Below, piece by piece: positions 33,482 through 42,481 of a DNA stretch of 64,000 nt. The notes beneath the pieces were generated by a model that saw nothing but the letters and a program-made list of their open reading frames with translations, searched no databases and was not told the origin of the DNA. Source of the DNA: an uncultured Faecalibacterium sp. (lineage in GTDB: Bacteria > Bacillota > Clostridia > Oscillospirales > Ruminococcaceae); the NCBI GenBank assembly GCA_900539945.1, contig UQDV01000002.1, forward strand, positions 1-64,000, written 5' to 3'. The position numbers were made by a program, and so were the translations under genes. Every line of letters starts with the position of its first letter. Position 1 is the stretch's first letter.

Positions 33482-33658
33482 ATGGCTCTTCCCACCGATC
33501 CCATCATGCTGTTGAGCGTGGTGAACCTCAAACTCCGGGATTATTACAAAAACCTCGATGCTTTGTGCGAAGATCTGGACGCCGACAAGACTGATCTGTG
33601 TGCAAAGCTGCGTGCCGTCGGCTACGAGTACGACGCACAGCGCAACCAGTTTGTCTGA
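33482..33658 (+). CDS. DUF4250-family small protein
   Basis: A 58-residue protein of unknown function found in Clostridia. The pattern PTDPIMLLSVVNLKLRDYYK, then LDALCEDLDADK and VGYEYDAQRNQF, matches DUF4250. It resembles a short helical-hairpin DNA- or protein-binding module. ATG 33482 follows AAAGGAG. Confidence 0.8.
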   Translation: MALPTDPIMLLSVVNLKLRDYYKNLDALCEDLDADKTDLCAKLRAVGYEYDAQRNQFV

Positions 33659-33739
33659 TTTATCCTGAAACGCTACTGCCGGCCGGACGTGCAGCGACTG
33701 TGCGCCGGGGCCGGATCATGATAAAAAAGGAGTGCTTGA

Positions 33740-34501
33740 TTGATTATGATGCAGGGTACCTATTACAAAGAGTGGAGCAGTGTGCTGAACCGCGAGATGG
33801 AGTTTAAGGTATATGGCAGCGCCGGTGTGCCGGTGCTGGCTCTGCCCGCCCGCGGCGGCCGCTTTTTCGACTGGGAGAACAACGGCATGCCGGACGCCAT
33901 TGCCCAGCTGCTGAACGAGGGCAAGATCCAGCTGTTCTGCGCCGACAGCGTGGACGGCGAAGGTGTGCTGAACGGGGATCTGCCGCTGCGCCGCCGGGCC
34001 GAGGCACAGGAGAAGTATTTTGTTTACCTGACTGCCGAGCTGGCTCCCCGCATCCTGGCCCTGAACAAGGCCGAGAAGGGCACCAAGATCTGGTGCGCCG
34101 GTGTGGATCTGGGCGCTTATCAGGCCGTGAACTGCCGTCTGCGCCGCCCCAACCTGTTTGCCGGTGCCGTGGGCATGGGCGGCATCTACAACCTGAGCCG
34201 CTTCTGGGGTGTCGAGAACGACGATCTGGTGCTGCGCTGCTCTCCCTTGCTGTACCTGCAGGAGAACGGCATCGCCAACAAGCTGGCACTGGTCAAGGCC
34301 GAGGAAAACAGTCTCATCCTCTGCGCCGGTCAGGGTGCCTACGAGGATGACGCCAAGGCCGACACCCAGGCACTGGCCGATGTGCTGCAGGCCCAGAGCC
34401 TGCCCGCTCATCTGGAAGTGTGGGGCGGCGACGTGTCCCACGACTGGTACTGGTGGGGCAGGATGTGGAGCCTGTTTGCTCCGCGCATTCTGGAAAAGTA
34501 A
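33740..34501 (+). CDS. Esterase-like alpha/beta-hydrolase lacking the usual serine
   Basis: A protein of about 253 residues related to the PF00756 esterase family. The fold can be followed: a strand ending LALPARGGRFFDWENNGM, the nucleophile-elbow region WCAGVDLGAYQAVNC, a PNLFAGAVGMGGIYNLSRFW segment, and a C-terminal GGDVSHDWYWWGRMW holding the expected His. At the elbow, where relatives carry G-x-S-x-G, this protein has Asp instead of Ser, so ordinary serine hydrolysis should be lost. The start is either TTG 33740, seven bases after AAGGAG, or ATG 33746. Binding or another chemistry may have replaced catalysis. Confidence 0.75.
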   Translation: MIMMQGTYYKEWSSVLNREMEFKVYGSAGVPVLALPARGGRFFDWENNGMPDAIAQLLNEGKIQLFCADSVDGEGVLNGDLPLRRRAEAQEKYFVYLTAELAPRILALNKAEKGTKIWCAGVDLGAYQAVNCRLRRPNLFAGAVGMGGIYNLSRFWGVENDDLVLRCSPLLYLQENGIANKLALVKAEENSLILCAGQGAYEDDAKADTQALADVLQAQSLPAHLEVWGGDVSHDWYWWGRMWSLFAPRILEK

Positions 34502-34572
34502 CTTTATCACGGTTCTGTGTGAGGGAAAGCCTGCGGGTTTTCCCTCTTTTTTCTTTTATTTCAAATTCCTAC

Positions 34573-34601
34573 TTGATTTGTCGGATATTGTGTGGTATAC
34601 T
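34573..34601 (+). promoter_or_regulatory. Promoter of the csoR-copA operon
   Basis: TTGATT (34573-34578), a 17-base spacer and TATACT (34596-34601). Confidence 0.8.
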
Positions 34602-34618
34602 CCTGCTGGAAGCAAAAG

Positions 34619-34635
34619 ATACCCCCAAGGGGTTT
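34619..34635 (+). promoter_or_regulatory. CsoR-type operator
   Basis: An inverted repeat ACCCC-CAA-GGGGT (34621-34633) lies just downstream of the predicted transcription start and before the csoR ribosome binding site. G/C-tract palindromes of this kind are the known targets of CsoR/RcnR repressors. Confidence 0.7.
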
Positions 34636-34653
34636 GTGAAAGGAGCCTGCATC

Positions 34654-35034
34654 ATGGAAGCCACCGAAAAGAAGCCCTGCTGTTGCTGCAGCACCGAAGA
34701 GCCTGCAGCGGACGCGGTTTCTCCCGCCGATGTACCGGACGCTGTTCCCTCCTGCTGCCGCCACAAGGACCGCAGCCCGGAGGAATACAAAGCACTGGTC
34801 AACCGGCTGAGCCGCATCGAAGGCCAGGTACGCGGCGTGCGCGGCATGCTGGAAAAGGATGCCTACTGTGTGGACATTCTGGTACAGGTGGCCGCCGTGA
34901 ACTCGGCGCTGAACAGCTTTGCCAAGGAGCTGCTGGCCCAGCACATGAGCACCTGTGTGGCCGATGACCTGCGTGCCGGCAGCGACGAAAAGCTGAACGA
35001 GCTGATTCGGCTGCTGCCCCGGCTCATGAAGTGA
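34654..35034 (+). CDS. csoR: CsoR-family copper-sensing repressor
   Basis: A 126-residue all-helical repressor. The core from residue about 47 ([20 protein letters not shown]) carries the Cu(I) ligand set Cys-His-Cys: YCVDIL, then QHMSTC. Loss of DNA binding on Cu(I) would open the operon. Unusually, a 45-residue N-terminal extension has a CCCC run and a later SCCRH, perhaps an additional metal site. ATG 34654 follows AAAGGAG by eight bases. It lies 40 bases upstream of copA, in one transcript, behind a promoter with a CsoR operator. Confidence 0.92.
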   Translation: MEATEKKPCCCCSTEEPAADAVSPADVPDAVPSCCRHKDRSPEEYKALVNRLSRIEGQVRGVRGMLEKDAYCVDILVQVAAVNSALNSFAKELLAQHMSTCVADDLRAGSDEKLNELIRLLPRLMK

Positions 35035-35074
35035 CCCTGCGGCAGACATACTGGACTTATCAGGAGTGAATACG

Positions 35075-37642
35075 ATGGAACAATACAATGTAACGGGTAT
35101 GAGCTGCGCGGCCTGCTCTGCCCGGGTGGAAAAGGCCGTAAAAAAGGTACCGGGCGTGACCAGCTGTTCGGTAAGCCTGCTGACCAACTCCATGGGCGTA
35201 GAGGGCACCGCATCCAGCGCGGCGATCATTCAGGCCGTGCAGGAAGCCGGTTACGGTGCCAGCCCCAAGGCGGCCGGTGCTGCCGCCGCCAGCTCCCCCA
35301 GCGCCGACCTGGACGCGCTGGCCGACCACGAGACGCCCAAGCTCAAGCGGCGGCTGATCGCTTCGCTGGGCTTTCTGCTGGTGCTGATGTACTTTTCCAT
35401 GGGCCACATGATGTGGGGCTGGCCTCTGCCCCACTGGTTTGACGGCAACCATGTTGCCATGGGCCTTGTCCAGCTGCTGCTGGCGGGCATCGTGATGGTG
35501 ATCAACCAGAAGTTCTTCATCAACGGCTTCAAGGGGCTGATCCACGGCTCCCCCAACATGGACACGCTGGTGGCCATGGGCTCCATGGCCAGCTTTGTGT
35601 GGAGCACCTACGCCCTGTTTGCCATGACCCGCGCACAGGTGGACGGCAACGACGAGCTGGTCATGCACTATATGATGGAGTTCTACTTTGAGTCGGCGGC
35701 CATGATCCTGACTCTGATCACGGTGGGCAAGATGCTGGAGGCCCGCTCCAAGGGCAAGACCACCGATGCACTGAAGAGCCTGATGAAGCTGGCCCCCAAA
35801 ACGGCCATCCTGCTGCGGAACGGTGCCGAGGTGACCGTACCCATCGAGCAGGTACAGAAGGGCGACATCTTTGTGGTGCGCCCCGGTGAGAACATCCCGG
35901 TGGACGGCGTCGTGCTGGAAGGCAGCAGCGCCGTGAACGAAAGCGCCCTGACCGGCGAGAGCATCCCGGTGGACAAGGCCGCCGGGGACAAGGTGAGCGC
36001 CGCCACGGCCAACCAGTCCGGCTTCCTGCGGTGCGAAGCCACCCGCGTGGGCGAGGACACCACCCTGGCCCAGATCATCCGGATGGTGAGCGATGCCGCC
36101 GCCACCAAGGCTCCCATCGCCAAGGTAGCCGACACCGTGTCCGGCTTCTTTGTGCCGGCGGTCATCAGCATTGCAGTGGTCACCACCGTGGTCTGGCTGC
36201 TGCTGGGCCGGGAGCTGGGCTATGCGCTGGCCCGCGGCATCTCGGTGCTGGTCATCAGCTGCCCCTGTGCCCTGGGCCTTGCCACGCCGGTGGCCATCAT
36301 GGTGGGCAACGGCATGGGCGCCAAAAACGGCATCCTGTTCAAGACCGCCGCTTCGCTGGAAGCTGCCGGCCGCACCCAGATCGTGGCGCTGGACAAGACC
36401 GGCACCATCACCAGCGGTGAGCCGAAGGTCACCGACATCCTGCCCGCCGACGGCGTGACCGAGACCGAACTGCTGACCCTGGCCGCCGCGCTGGAATGCA
36501 AGAGCGAGCATCCGCTGGCCCGCGCTGTGCTGGCTTATGCCGAGGCACAGCAGCTGGACGCCCCGGAGGTGACTGACTTTGCGGCCCTGCCCGGCAACGG
36601 CCTGAGCGCCAAGCTGGACGGCAAGGAGATCTTTGGCGGCAATGCAGCCTTTACCGGCATCAAGGTCACCGTCCCGGCCGAGCTGGCACAGGCAGCAGCC
36701 GAGCTCTCGGCGCAGGGTAAGACCCCGTTGTTCTTTGGCGGCGCAGGCCGTCTGCTGGGTGTCATCGCGGTGGCCGACACTATCAAGGAGGACAGCCCCC
36801 GGGCCATCCGGGAGCTGCAGGCTATGGGCATCAAAGTGGTCATGCTCACCGGCGACAACCAGCGCACGGCTGACGCCATCGGCAAGCAGGCCGGTGTGGA
36901 CGCCGTGATCGCCGGGGTGCTGCCGGACGGCAAGGAAGCCGTGATCCGCCAGCTGCAGGCCGCCGGTAAGGTAGCCATGGTGGGTGACGGCATCAACGAC
37001 GCCCCCGCCCTGACCCGCGCCGACACCGGCATCGCCATTGGCGCCGGTACCGATGTGGCCATCGACGCCGCCGATGTGGTGTTGATGAATTCCAGGCTTT
37101 CGGATGTGCCCGCCGCCATCCGCTTGAGCCGCGCCACCCTGCGCAACATCCACGAGAACCTGTTCTGGGCCTTCCTCTACAACACCATCGGCATTCCGCT
37201 GGCAGCCGGTGCGTTCATCCCCTTCGGCCTGACGCTGAACCCCATGTTCGGCGCAGCGGCCATGAGCCTGTCCAGCTTCTGCGTGGTGAGCAACGCCCTG
37301 CGGCTGAATCTGTTCGATCTGCACAGCACCAAACACGACCACCCGCTGAAAAACGCTTCTGCCCTGCCCGCTGCCCTCACGCAGCCCGCAGCGGTTGAGG
37401 ATAAAGAGAGTACCATCAAGGAGGATACGACCATGAAAAAGACTCTGCATGTAGAAGGCATGATGTGCGGCCACTGTGAGGCCCGTGTGAAGAAGGCACT
37501 GGAGGCCCTGCCCGAAGTGACCGAGGCTGTGGTGAGCCACGAGGCCGGCACCGCCGTTGTCACCCTGAGCGCCGAAGTTTCCGACGATGTGCTGAAGAAG
37601 ACCGTCGAGGATCAGGACTACAAGGTCACCGGCATCCAGTAA
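35075..37642 (+). CDS. copA: Copper-exporting P1B-type ATPase CopA with a fused C-terminal CopZ domain
   Basis: An 855-residue Cu(I) pump. Residues 2-65 form the N-terminal heavy-metal domain ([14 protein letters not shown]). Eight membrane helices carry CPC in SCPCALGL. The soluble domains show [16 protein letters not shown] (phosphorylated Asp), SEHPLARAV and [14 protein letters not shown]. The last helices have [16 protein letters not shown], the Cu(I) signature. After a Lys/Ala linker, a second metal-binding domain ([20 protein letters not shown]) closes the protein; it is as long as free CopZ chaperones and has an internal AAGGAGG eight bases before an in-frame ATG. ATG 35075 is eight bases after AGGAG. 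Confidence 0.95.
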   Translation: MEQYNVTGMSCAACSARVEKAVKKVPGVTSCSVSLLTNSMGVEGTASSAAIIQAVQEAGYGASPKAAGAAAASSPSADLDALADHETPKLKRRLIASLGFLLVLMYFSMGHMMWGWPLPHWFDGNHVAMGLVQLLLAGIVMVINQKFFINGFKGLIHGSPNMDTLVAMGSMASFVWSTYALFAMTRAQVDGNDELVMHYMMEFYFESAAMILTLITVGKMLEARSKGKTTDALKSLMKLAPKTAILLRNGAEVTVPIEQVQKGDIFVVRPGENIPVDGVVLEGSSAVNESALTGESIPVDKAAGDKVSAATANQSGFLRCEATRVGEDTTLAQIIRMVSDAAATKAPIAKVADTVSGFFVPAVISIAVVTTVVWLLLGRELGYALARGISVLVISCPCALGLATPVAIMVGNGMGAKNGILFKTAASLEAAGRTQIVALDKTGTITSGEPKVTDILPADGVTETELLTLAAALECKSEHPLARAVLAYAEAQQLDAPEVTDFAALPGNGLSAKLDGKEIFGGNAAFTGIKVTVPAELAQAAAELSAQGKTPLFFGGAGRLLGVIAVADTIKEDSPRAIRELQAMGIKVVMLTGDNQRTADAIGKQAGVDAVIAGVLPDGKEAVIRQLQAAGKVAMVGDGINDAPALTRADTGIAIGAGTDVAIDAADVVLMNSRLSDVPAAIRLSRATLRNIHENLFWAFLYNTIGIPLAAGAFIPFGLTLNPMFGAAAMSLSSFCVVSNALRLNLFDLHSTKHDHPLKNASALPAALTQPAAVEDKESTIKEDTTMKKTLHVEGMMCGHCEARVKKALEALPEVTEAVVSHEAGTAVVTLSAEVSDDVLKKTVEDQDYKVTGIQ
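37433..37642 (+). CDS. Putative internally initiated copper chaperone CopZ within copA
   Basis: From ATG 37433 the copA frame encodes a 69-residue protein, exactly CopZ size, starting [20 protein letters not shown] with the CxxC copper site. AAGGAGG (37418-37424) lies eight bases upstream, a better site than that of copA itself. I infer that ribosomes may make both the fused pump and a free chaperone. If not used, the region simply acts as a C-terminal metal-binding domain. Confidence 0.55.
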   Translation: MKKTLHVEGMMCGHCEARVKKALEALPEVTEAVVSHEAGTAVVTLSAEVSDDVLKKTVEDQDYKVTGIQ

Positions 37643-37659
37643 GCCCCTCCCGCACAAAC

Positions 37660-37706
37660 AGCAGCGGCCTGTTCCCCCGTTTTGGGAGAGCAGGCCGCTG
37701 CTTTGT
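37660..37706 (+). terminator. Terminator of the copper operon
   Basis: AGCAGCGGCCTG pairs with CAGGCCGCTGCT and TTTGTTTT follows. Confidence 0.85.
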
Positions 37707-37717
37707 TTTATGGTTTT

Positions 37718-39307
37718 TCAGGAAAGTTCTGCAAGGCGTCTGGCTCCTCTGGTTTTCAGCCAGTGCCCCAGCAGCCCGTCCGCACCCGCCAGCAGCACAA
37801 GGGCCGCCGCCATGACCGCCGGAAGCGGAAGGATCGTCAGCAGATTGGTCTGCGCAAGGGTCAGCACCAGCACAGCAACGAGATTGGCCGCCATGGACAG
37901 CAAGGTACAGCCGCTCATTTTGATCACCGCGGCCTCACTCGTCCAATGCAGGTTGGGCAGCACAAGCCCCAGTGCAAGGCCCATTTCTGCGCTGAGCAGC
38001 ACGAACAGCTCTGCTTCCAGCAGGGTCAGGCAGAAATACACCGGCGGCATCTGCACCGCCGCCTGCATGCACACAAGGCACAATGCCGCCGGGACGCCGG
38101 TCAGCAGTAGATGCAGTTCCAGCTTGGCACACAGGGCCTGCCAGGACGGGATGGGCAGGCTTTGCAGGAGCCAGACCGTCCGGCCTTCCAGCGAGACGGA
38201 GGGCGTGGTCAGGAAGTTGGCTGCCGACACCGCACACACGGCACAGCACACCAGCACCGGGATCCCTTCCGGCACGGCCTGCGCAAACCGGGCAAAGAGG
38301 TCTGCCTTCCACAGGGACACGCCGCCCAGCACCAGCAGGCCCAGCGTGCCCATGGCGCTGTTGAGCATATAGGCCGGGCTGGACCCCAGATGCAGCAGTT
38401 CCCGGCGCAGCAGAGCCTGCCGCAGGCTGACGGGGCGTGTTTTTTGCGCATGGTATGCCGTGCGGGCCGTACCCTTCCGGGCCGTCATGCGGCGCAGGTA
38501 GGGCTTTTCCAGCAGCTTGCAAAAGACTGCAAAGCACAGCGCTGTACTCAGTACAAGACCCGCCAGCGCCGGGAGCTCCCCTGCCGCCGCGCCGCCCAGC
38601 AGCCGCAGCGGCCAGGCTGCACGGGCAAGCGCCGCACCCGACTGTGCGGCGTCGGCCAGCAGATCGTCCAGCATCTCCTGCACCCGCAGAAAACCCGCAT
38701 AATACAGCGCAAAAAATACCAGCGAGCACACCACGGTGACCAGACTTTTGTGCCGGGCGCGGTCATTGGCCAGCGCCACGGCCCAGCCCAGCAATACCGC
38801 CAGAATGCAGGCCGCTCCGGCCAGCACCAACGCCATGGGGATGCTGCACAGCACCCCGGCCAGCGGATGGGCTGCCAGCAGGCCGTAACACACCACCGCC
38901 GGGACCCACGCCATGAGCAGGTAGATCAGGCAGGCCAGATAAACGGTGCTTACCCGCACCCCGAAAATGACCGCCGGCGGGATGGGCAGCGAGAGCAGCA
39001 GTTCGTTGTCCCGGCTCTGGAACAGGCCGGAATAGCTGGTAAAGGCGCTGGCCAGCACGCTCACCAGCAGCGCCGTGAGCCCCATGGAGGCAAAATACAG
39101 CCAGTCCAGCCCGGCCGGGAGCAGCACCGAAGCCAGCGGCAGGGCCATGCCCGCAAAGCAGAGCATGAGCACCACCACCAGCACGGCAAACAGCAGCGCA
39201 TACCCCACGGCCGATGCCCGGGACCGCGCTTTGCCGGTCTTGCTGCTGCGGAGAAAGGCCGCGCCCAGCTCCCGCAGCTGCTTGCGGAGCAATGCACGGA
39301 TCATCAT
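37718..39307 (-). CDS. ABC exporter permease, about twelve helices
   Basis: A 529-residue membrane protein with no strong family motif beyond its hydrophobic layout. Two halves of about six helices are separated by a basic cytoplasmic loop (RRMTARKGTARTAYH). It starts with basic residues (LLRKQLRELG). Its ATG overlaps the stop of the ATPase gene, showing that they form one transporter. Such permeases export peptides, lipids or drugs; the cargo is unknown. Confidence 0.8.
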   Translation of the reverse strand: MMIRALLRKQLRELGAAFLRSSKTGKARSRASAVGYALLFAVLVVVLMLCFAGMALPLASVLLPAGLDWLYFASMGLTALLVSVLASAFTSYSGLFQSRDNELLLSLPIPPAVIFGVRVSTVYLACLIYLLMAWVPAVVCYGLLAAHPLAGVLCSIPMALVLAGAACILAVLLGWAVALANDRARHKSLVTVVCSLVFFALYYAGFLRVQEMLDDLLADAAQSGAALARAAWPLRLLGGAAAGELPALAGLVLSTALCFAVFCKLLEKPYLRRMTARKGTARTAYHAQKTRPVSLRQALLRRELLHLGSSPAYMLNSAMGTLGLLVLGGVSLWKADLFARFAQAVPEGIPVLVCCAVCAVSAANFLTTPSVSLEGRTVWLLQSLPIPSWQALCAKLELHLLLTGVPAALCLVCMQAAVQMPPVYFCLTLLEAELFVLLSAEMGLALGLVLPNLHWTSEAAVIKMSGCTLLSMAANLVAVLVLTLAQTNLLTILPLPAVMAAALVLLAGADGLLGHWLKTRGARRLAELS

Positions 39308-40023
39308 GCCTGTGCCTCCGTGCCTTCCAGTTCCAGAAAGACCTCTTCCAGACTGTCATCGCCGCGCACCTCGTCCATGGAACCGGCCCGCACCAGCCGC
39401 CCGGCCCGGATGATGGCCACCCGGTCGCAGAGCTTTTCGGCCACCTCCAGCACATGAGTCGAGAAGAAGATGGCCCCGCCGCCGTCGCAGAAGCGGCGCA
39501 TCAGGGTCTTGAGCTGGTGTGCCGCCAGCGGGTCCAGCCCCACGAAGGGCTCGTCCATGAGGATGAGCTTCGGCTCGTGGAGCAGGGCCGAGATGATGGC
39601 CAGCTTCTGCTTCATGCCGTGGGAGTATGCGCTGATGGGCTGGGCCAGGTCCCGCGTGAGGTCGAACTGGTCGCCGTAGGACCGGATGCGCTCGGCACGC
39701 TCCCGTGCCCCCACGGCAAAGATATCCGCGATGAAGTTCAGGTACTGGATGCCGGTCATGTATTCGTACAGGTCCGGGTTGTCCGGCAGATAGGCCAGCC
39801 GCCGCTTGCATTCCAGCGGGTCATCCTGCACCGAGATGCCGTCCACCGTAATGCGGCCGCTGTCGAACTGCTGGATGCCGCAGCAGCACTTGAGTGTGGT
39901 GGTCTTGCCCGCGCCGTTGTGGCCGATGAATGCGCAGATCTCGCCGGGGCGGATGTGCAGGCTGAGGTCCTGCACGGCCGCCTTGCCGCCGTAGGTCTTG
40001 GTCAGATGTTCGATATTGAGCAT
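39304..40023 (-). CDS. ABC transporter ATP-binding protein
   Basis: A 239-residue ATPase powering the adjacent permease. Walker A GHNGAGKTTT near 35-44, signature YSHGMKQKLAI, Walker B LILMDEPFVGLDP and the switch STHVLEVAE are intact. ATG 40023 follows AAAGGAGG. Family resemblance is to bacitracin- or natrium-type exporters. Confidence 0.93.
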   Translation of the reverse strand: MLNIEHLTKTYGGKAAVQDLSLHIRPGEICAFIGHNGAGKTTTLKCCCGIQQFDSGRITVDGISVQDDPLECKRRLAYLPDNPDLYEYMTGIQYLNFIADIFAVGARERAERIRSYGDQFDLTRDLAQPISAYSHGMKQKLAIISALLHEPKLILMDEPFVGLDPLAAHQLKTLMRRFCDGGGAIFFSTHVLEVAEKLCDRVAIIRAGRLVRAGSMDEVRGDDSLEEVFLELEGTEAQA

Positions 40024-40157
40024 AAAGTGCCCTCCTTTGTCCGGGGCAGTGCGCCCCTCTGCCCTTAGAATATACCTTCCACAAGGGGGAAGGTCAAGGG
40101 TGACCGGTCCGCGGCCGGTCAGAGTGCAATAATTTACAGTTTCTTCAAAGATGCCCC

Positions 40158-40185
40158 TTGCAAAAGTACAAAAAAATGGTATACT
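40158..40185 (+). promoter_or_regulatory. Promoter of smpB
   Basis: TTGCAA (40158-40163), a 16-base spacer and TATACT (40180-40185). Confidence 0.65.
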
Positions 40186-40222
40186 AATACAACGAACTGA
40201 ACGGAGAAAGGAGGCGCGCAGC

Positions 40223-40705
40223 ATGGCACCCACCAAAGAGCGCCCGGCGACCAAAACCATCGCCACCAACCGCGAAGCGCGCCACGAGTATTTCGTTCTG
40301 GAAGCGCTGGAGACCGGCGTTGAGCTCAAGGGCACCGAGGTCAAAAGCCTGCGGGCCGGCGGGGTCAACCTGAAGGACAGCTGGGTGGACATTGAGGACG
40401 GCGAACTGCTGGTCAAGGGCATGCACATCACGCCCTACGACCACGGCAACATCTTCAACCAGGACCCTCTGCGTGTCCGGCGGCTTCTGGCACACAAAAA
40501 CGAGATCCGGCGGCTGCACCAGCAGTGCAAGCTGCAGGGATACACGCTGGTGCCGCTTTCGCTCTATTTCAAACATGGCCGCGTAAAAATGGAACTGGGC
40601 CTTTGCAAGGGCAAAAAGCTCTACGACAAGCGAGCCGACGCCGCCCAGCGCGACGCCAAGCGTTCCATCGACCGCGCCATGAAATCCAACGGCAAGTACT
40701 ACTGA
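40223..40705 (+). CDS. smpB: SsrA-binding protein SmpB
   Basis: A 160-residue partner of tmRNA in rescue of stalled ribosomes. The OB-fold motifs ATNREARHEYF, GVELKGTEVKSLR and VNLKDSWVDIEDGELLVKGM are typical, and the basic C-terminal tail (KKLYDKRADAAQRDAKRSID) enters the empty mRNA channel. ATG 40223 is nine bases after AAAGGAGG. ssrA lies 68 bp downstream on the same strand, so partner protein and RNA are coupled. Confidence 0.96.
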   Translation: MAPTKERPATKTIATNREARHEYFVLEALETGVELKGTEVKSLRAGGVNLKDSWVDIEDGELLVKGMHITPYDHGNIFNQDPLRVRRLLAHKNEIRRLHQQCKLQGYTLVPLSLYFKHGRVKMELGLCKGKKLYDKRADAAQRDAKRSIDRAMKSNGKYY

Positions 40706-40773
40706 TCGTTTCAGACGGTTTCCCTGAAGCGGAACTTCTCCTGTTTTTCGTGCATCGCAAGGTGCACTTTTAT

Positions 40774-41123
40774 GGGGGCGTAAAGGTTTCGACGGGGGGA
40801 GCGAGGTCTGGGCAGCGGGTAGCAGCGGGGGAACTGCTCTATAACTCCTCCAAACAATTAACTGACAACAACAATTATCAGTTGCTCGCAGCCTGAGTGC
40901 TGCGCGTCTCGCCCACTCTTGTGTCGTGTGGGGCCGGGGCGTCCTTTAGACACAGCACCTGAACGGACTTAAGCTTTGCGGACCGGCAGGAACTCATGAA
41001 GCTACCAATGCGCTAGCCTGACGATCGGCGTGGCGCGGCGGGAATGTTGTAGATCGCCTGCACCCGGAGACACCTACACTGAACTCTTTTCGGACATGGG
41101 TTCGACTCCCATCGCCTCCACCA
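40774..41123 (+). ncRNA. ssrA: tmRNA (transfer-messenger RNA)
   Basis: A 350-nt one-piece tmRNA. The 5' end GGGGGCGTAAAGGTTTCGAC and 3' end with GGGTTCGACTCCCAT and CGCCTCCACCA form the tRNA-Ala-like part, with CCA encoded. The tag frame ends ACTGACAACAACAATTATCAG then TTG CTC GCA GCC TGA, giving a peptide tail NNNYQLLAA that proteases such as ClpXP should recognise. The resume codon cannot be fixed by eye. smpB is just upstream. Confidence 0.95.
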
Positions 41124-41171
41124 AAAACAGAACTCCCCTGCCGCGCTGCGGTGGGGGAGTTCTTGTTTTTG
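41124..41171 (+). terminator. Terminator of ssrA
   Basis: GAACTCCCC pairs with GGGGGAGTTC, then TTGTTTTTG. Confidence 0.8.
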
Positions 41172-41201
41172 TGGTCCCGGCGATGAGGAGGCAAACAGCA
41201 C

Positions 41202-41258
41202 GACCCTGCGCAGCAGGGGCAGCAACAGCCCAGTGGGCTGTTGCTGCGTGCGCGGGTC
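41202..41258. repeat. Long hairpin downstream of ssrA
   Basis: A 12-bp perfect stem (CAGCAACAGCCC, loop AGT) sits inside an outer GACCC...GGGTC pairing. It is too long for a normal terminator and lacks a T-run. Confidence 0.6.
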
Positions 41259-41281
41259 CCAGTCCCAACTATCCGGAATGT

Positions 41282-41368
41282 CTACTGGGGTAGTGTTATC
41301 TGGCAAAGTTCCGGTTTTTACGAAATAACGTTATAAATGGAATTTTGCCAGATATTTCACCCCAGTAG
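41282..41368. repeat. Imperfect inverted repeat with 30-bp arms
   Basis: CTACTGGGGT and ATCTGGCAAA on the left are matched by TTTGCCAGAT and ACCCCAGTAG on the right, around a 25-bp AT-rich centre. The shape resembles a small non-autonomous insertion. It carries no gene. Confidence 0.65.
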
Positions 41369-41401
41369 AGGTTTGCGAAAGCATCCAGTTTTTTCTGTAC
41401 G

Positions 41402-41452
41402 TAAAAACGCCCCATCCGCCAGATATTGCAGTCTGACAGATGGGGCGTTCTC
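41402..41452 (-). terminator. Terminator of the dnaX-ybaB-recR operon
   Basis: AACGCCCCATC pairs with GATGGGGCGTT; TTTTTACG follows on the minus strand. Confidence 0.85.
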
Positions 41453-41469
41453 TGTTCACTTAAGGCGGT

Positions 41470-42069
41470 TTACAGTTCTCCGCGGCCGGAAAGCGCACGG
41501 TAAAGGGTGGTCTCGTCGGTATACTCCAGGCTTGCACCCACCGGCAGACCGTAGGCCAGACGGGTGGTCTTGATGCCCAGCGGCTTGATGAGCTTGGCCA
41601 GATACATGGCGGTTGCCTCCCCCTCTACGGTGGGGTTCATAGCCATGATCACTTCCTTGACCTTGCCGTCACCCAGACGGGCCAGCAGTTCCTTCACACT
41701 GAGCTGCTCGGCTCCGATGCCGTCCATGGGGCTGATCAGGCCGTGCAGCACATGATACAGGCCGTGGTACTCCCGGGTACGCTCAAACGCCTGCACATCC
41801 CGCGGCGTTTCCACCACGCAGATGACCGACGTGTCCCGCTTGGCGCTGGCGCAGATGGGGCAGATCTCGGCCTCGGTGTAGTTCTGGCAGATGCGGCAGC
41901 GGTGGAGCTTGGTGTGCGCGTTCTGGATGGCCGAAGCCAGGGCCGCCGCGTCCTCATCGGACATGCTCAACACCTGATAGGCCATGCGGGTCGCGCCTTT
42001 GCGCCCGATGCCCGGAAACTTGCCGAACTCTTCGATCAGCCTTTCCAGCGGGGCAGCATTGTAGCCCAT
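41470..42069 (-). CDS. recR: Recombination protein RecR
   Basis: A 199-residue DNA-binding ring protein that loads RecA at gaps with RecO/RecF. The helix-hairpin-helix KFPGIGRKGATRMAYQ, zinc finger CRICQNYTEAEICPIC and Toprim domain (VCVVETPRDVQAFERT) are complete. The classical order dnaX-ybaB-recR is kept. Confidence 0.97.
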   Translation of the reverse strand: MGYNAAPLERLIEEFGKFPGIGRKGATRMAYQVLSMSDEDAAALASAIQNAHTKLHRCRICQNYTEAEICPICASAKRDTSVICVVETPRDVQAFERTREYHGLYHVLHGLISPMDGIGAEQLSVKELLARLGDGKVKEVIMAMNPTVEGEATAMYLAKLIKPLGIKTTRLAYGLPVGASLEYTDETTLYRALSGRGEL

Positions 42070-42088
42070 GTTCTTCCCTCCAGCCGGA

Positions 42089-42427
42089 TCAGAGACCCGG
42101 AATGTTCATGCCGCCGGTCAGCTTGCCCATCTCGGCCTCGGCGGTCTCGTCCACCTGCTTGACGGTGGCGTTGACGGCAGCAGCCACCAGATCTTCCAGC
42201 ATCTCGATGTCATCCGGGTCCACAGCTTCGGGCTTGATGGTGATGGCCAGCACCTCGTGCTTGCCGTTCATCTTCACGGTGACCATTTCACCGGAGGCAC
42301 TGCCGGTGTACTCGGCGGCTTCCAGCTCGGCCTGCTTGGCCTTCATGTCCTCCTGCATCTTCTGGGCCTGACGCATCAGGGCGTTCATATCGGGGCGGCC
42401 AAAGCCTGCGGGCATTCTTGCTTTCAT
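42089..42427 (-). CDS. YbaB/EbfC-family nucleoid-associated protein
   Basis: A 112-residue DNA-binding dimer. [20 protein letters not shown] forms the first helix, followed by the beta-sheet ([20 protein letters not shown]) and the acidic tail helix. An N-terminal Met-Gly-rich segment ([14 protein letters not shown]) is common in the family. Confidence 0.93.
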   Translation of the reverse strand: MKARMPAGFGRPDMNALMRQAQKMQEDMKAKQAELEAAEYTGSASGEMVTVKMNGKHEVLAITIKPEAVDPDDIEMLEDLVAAAVNATVKQVDETAEAEMGKLTGGMNIPGL

Positions 42428-42454
42428 AGTTTGTTCTCCTTTGTCTTATCGGTT

Positions 42455-42481
42455 GAAAAGCCTTCCCCAAAAGGGGAAGCC
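42455..42481 (-). terminator. Hairpin between dnaX and ybaB
   Basis: CTTCCCC pairs with GGGGAAG and is followed on the minus strand by TTTTC. It may reduce, not stop, transcription into ybaB-recR. Confidence 0.5.

Noticed and set aside
40994..41306. Frames on both strands over the tmRNA 3' part (such as GGGDGSRTHVRKEF)
   Set aside because: They are translations of ssrA and its terminator, not proteins.
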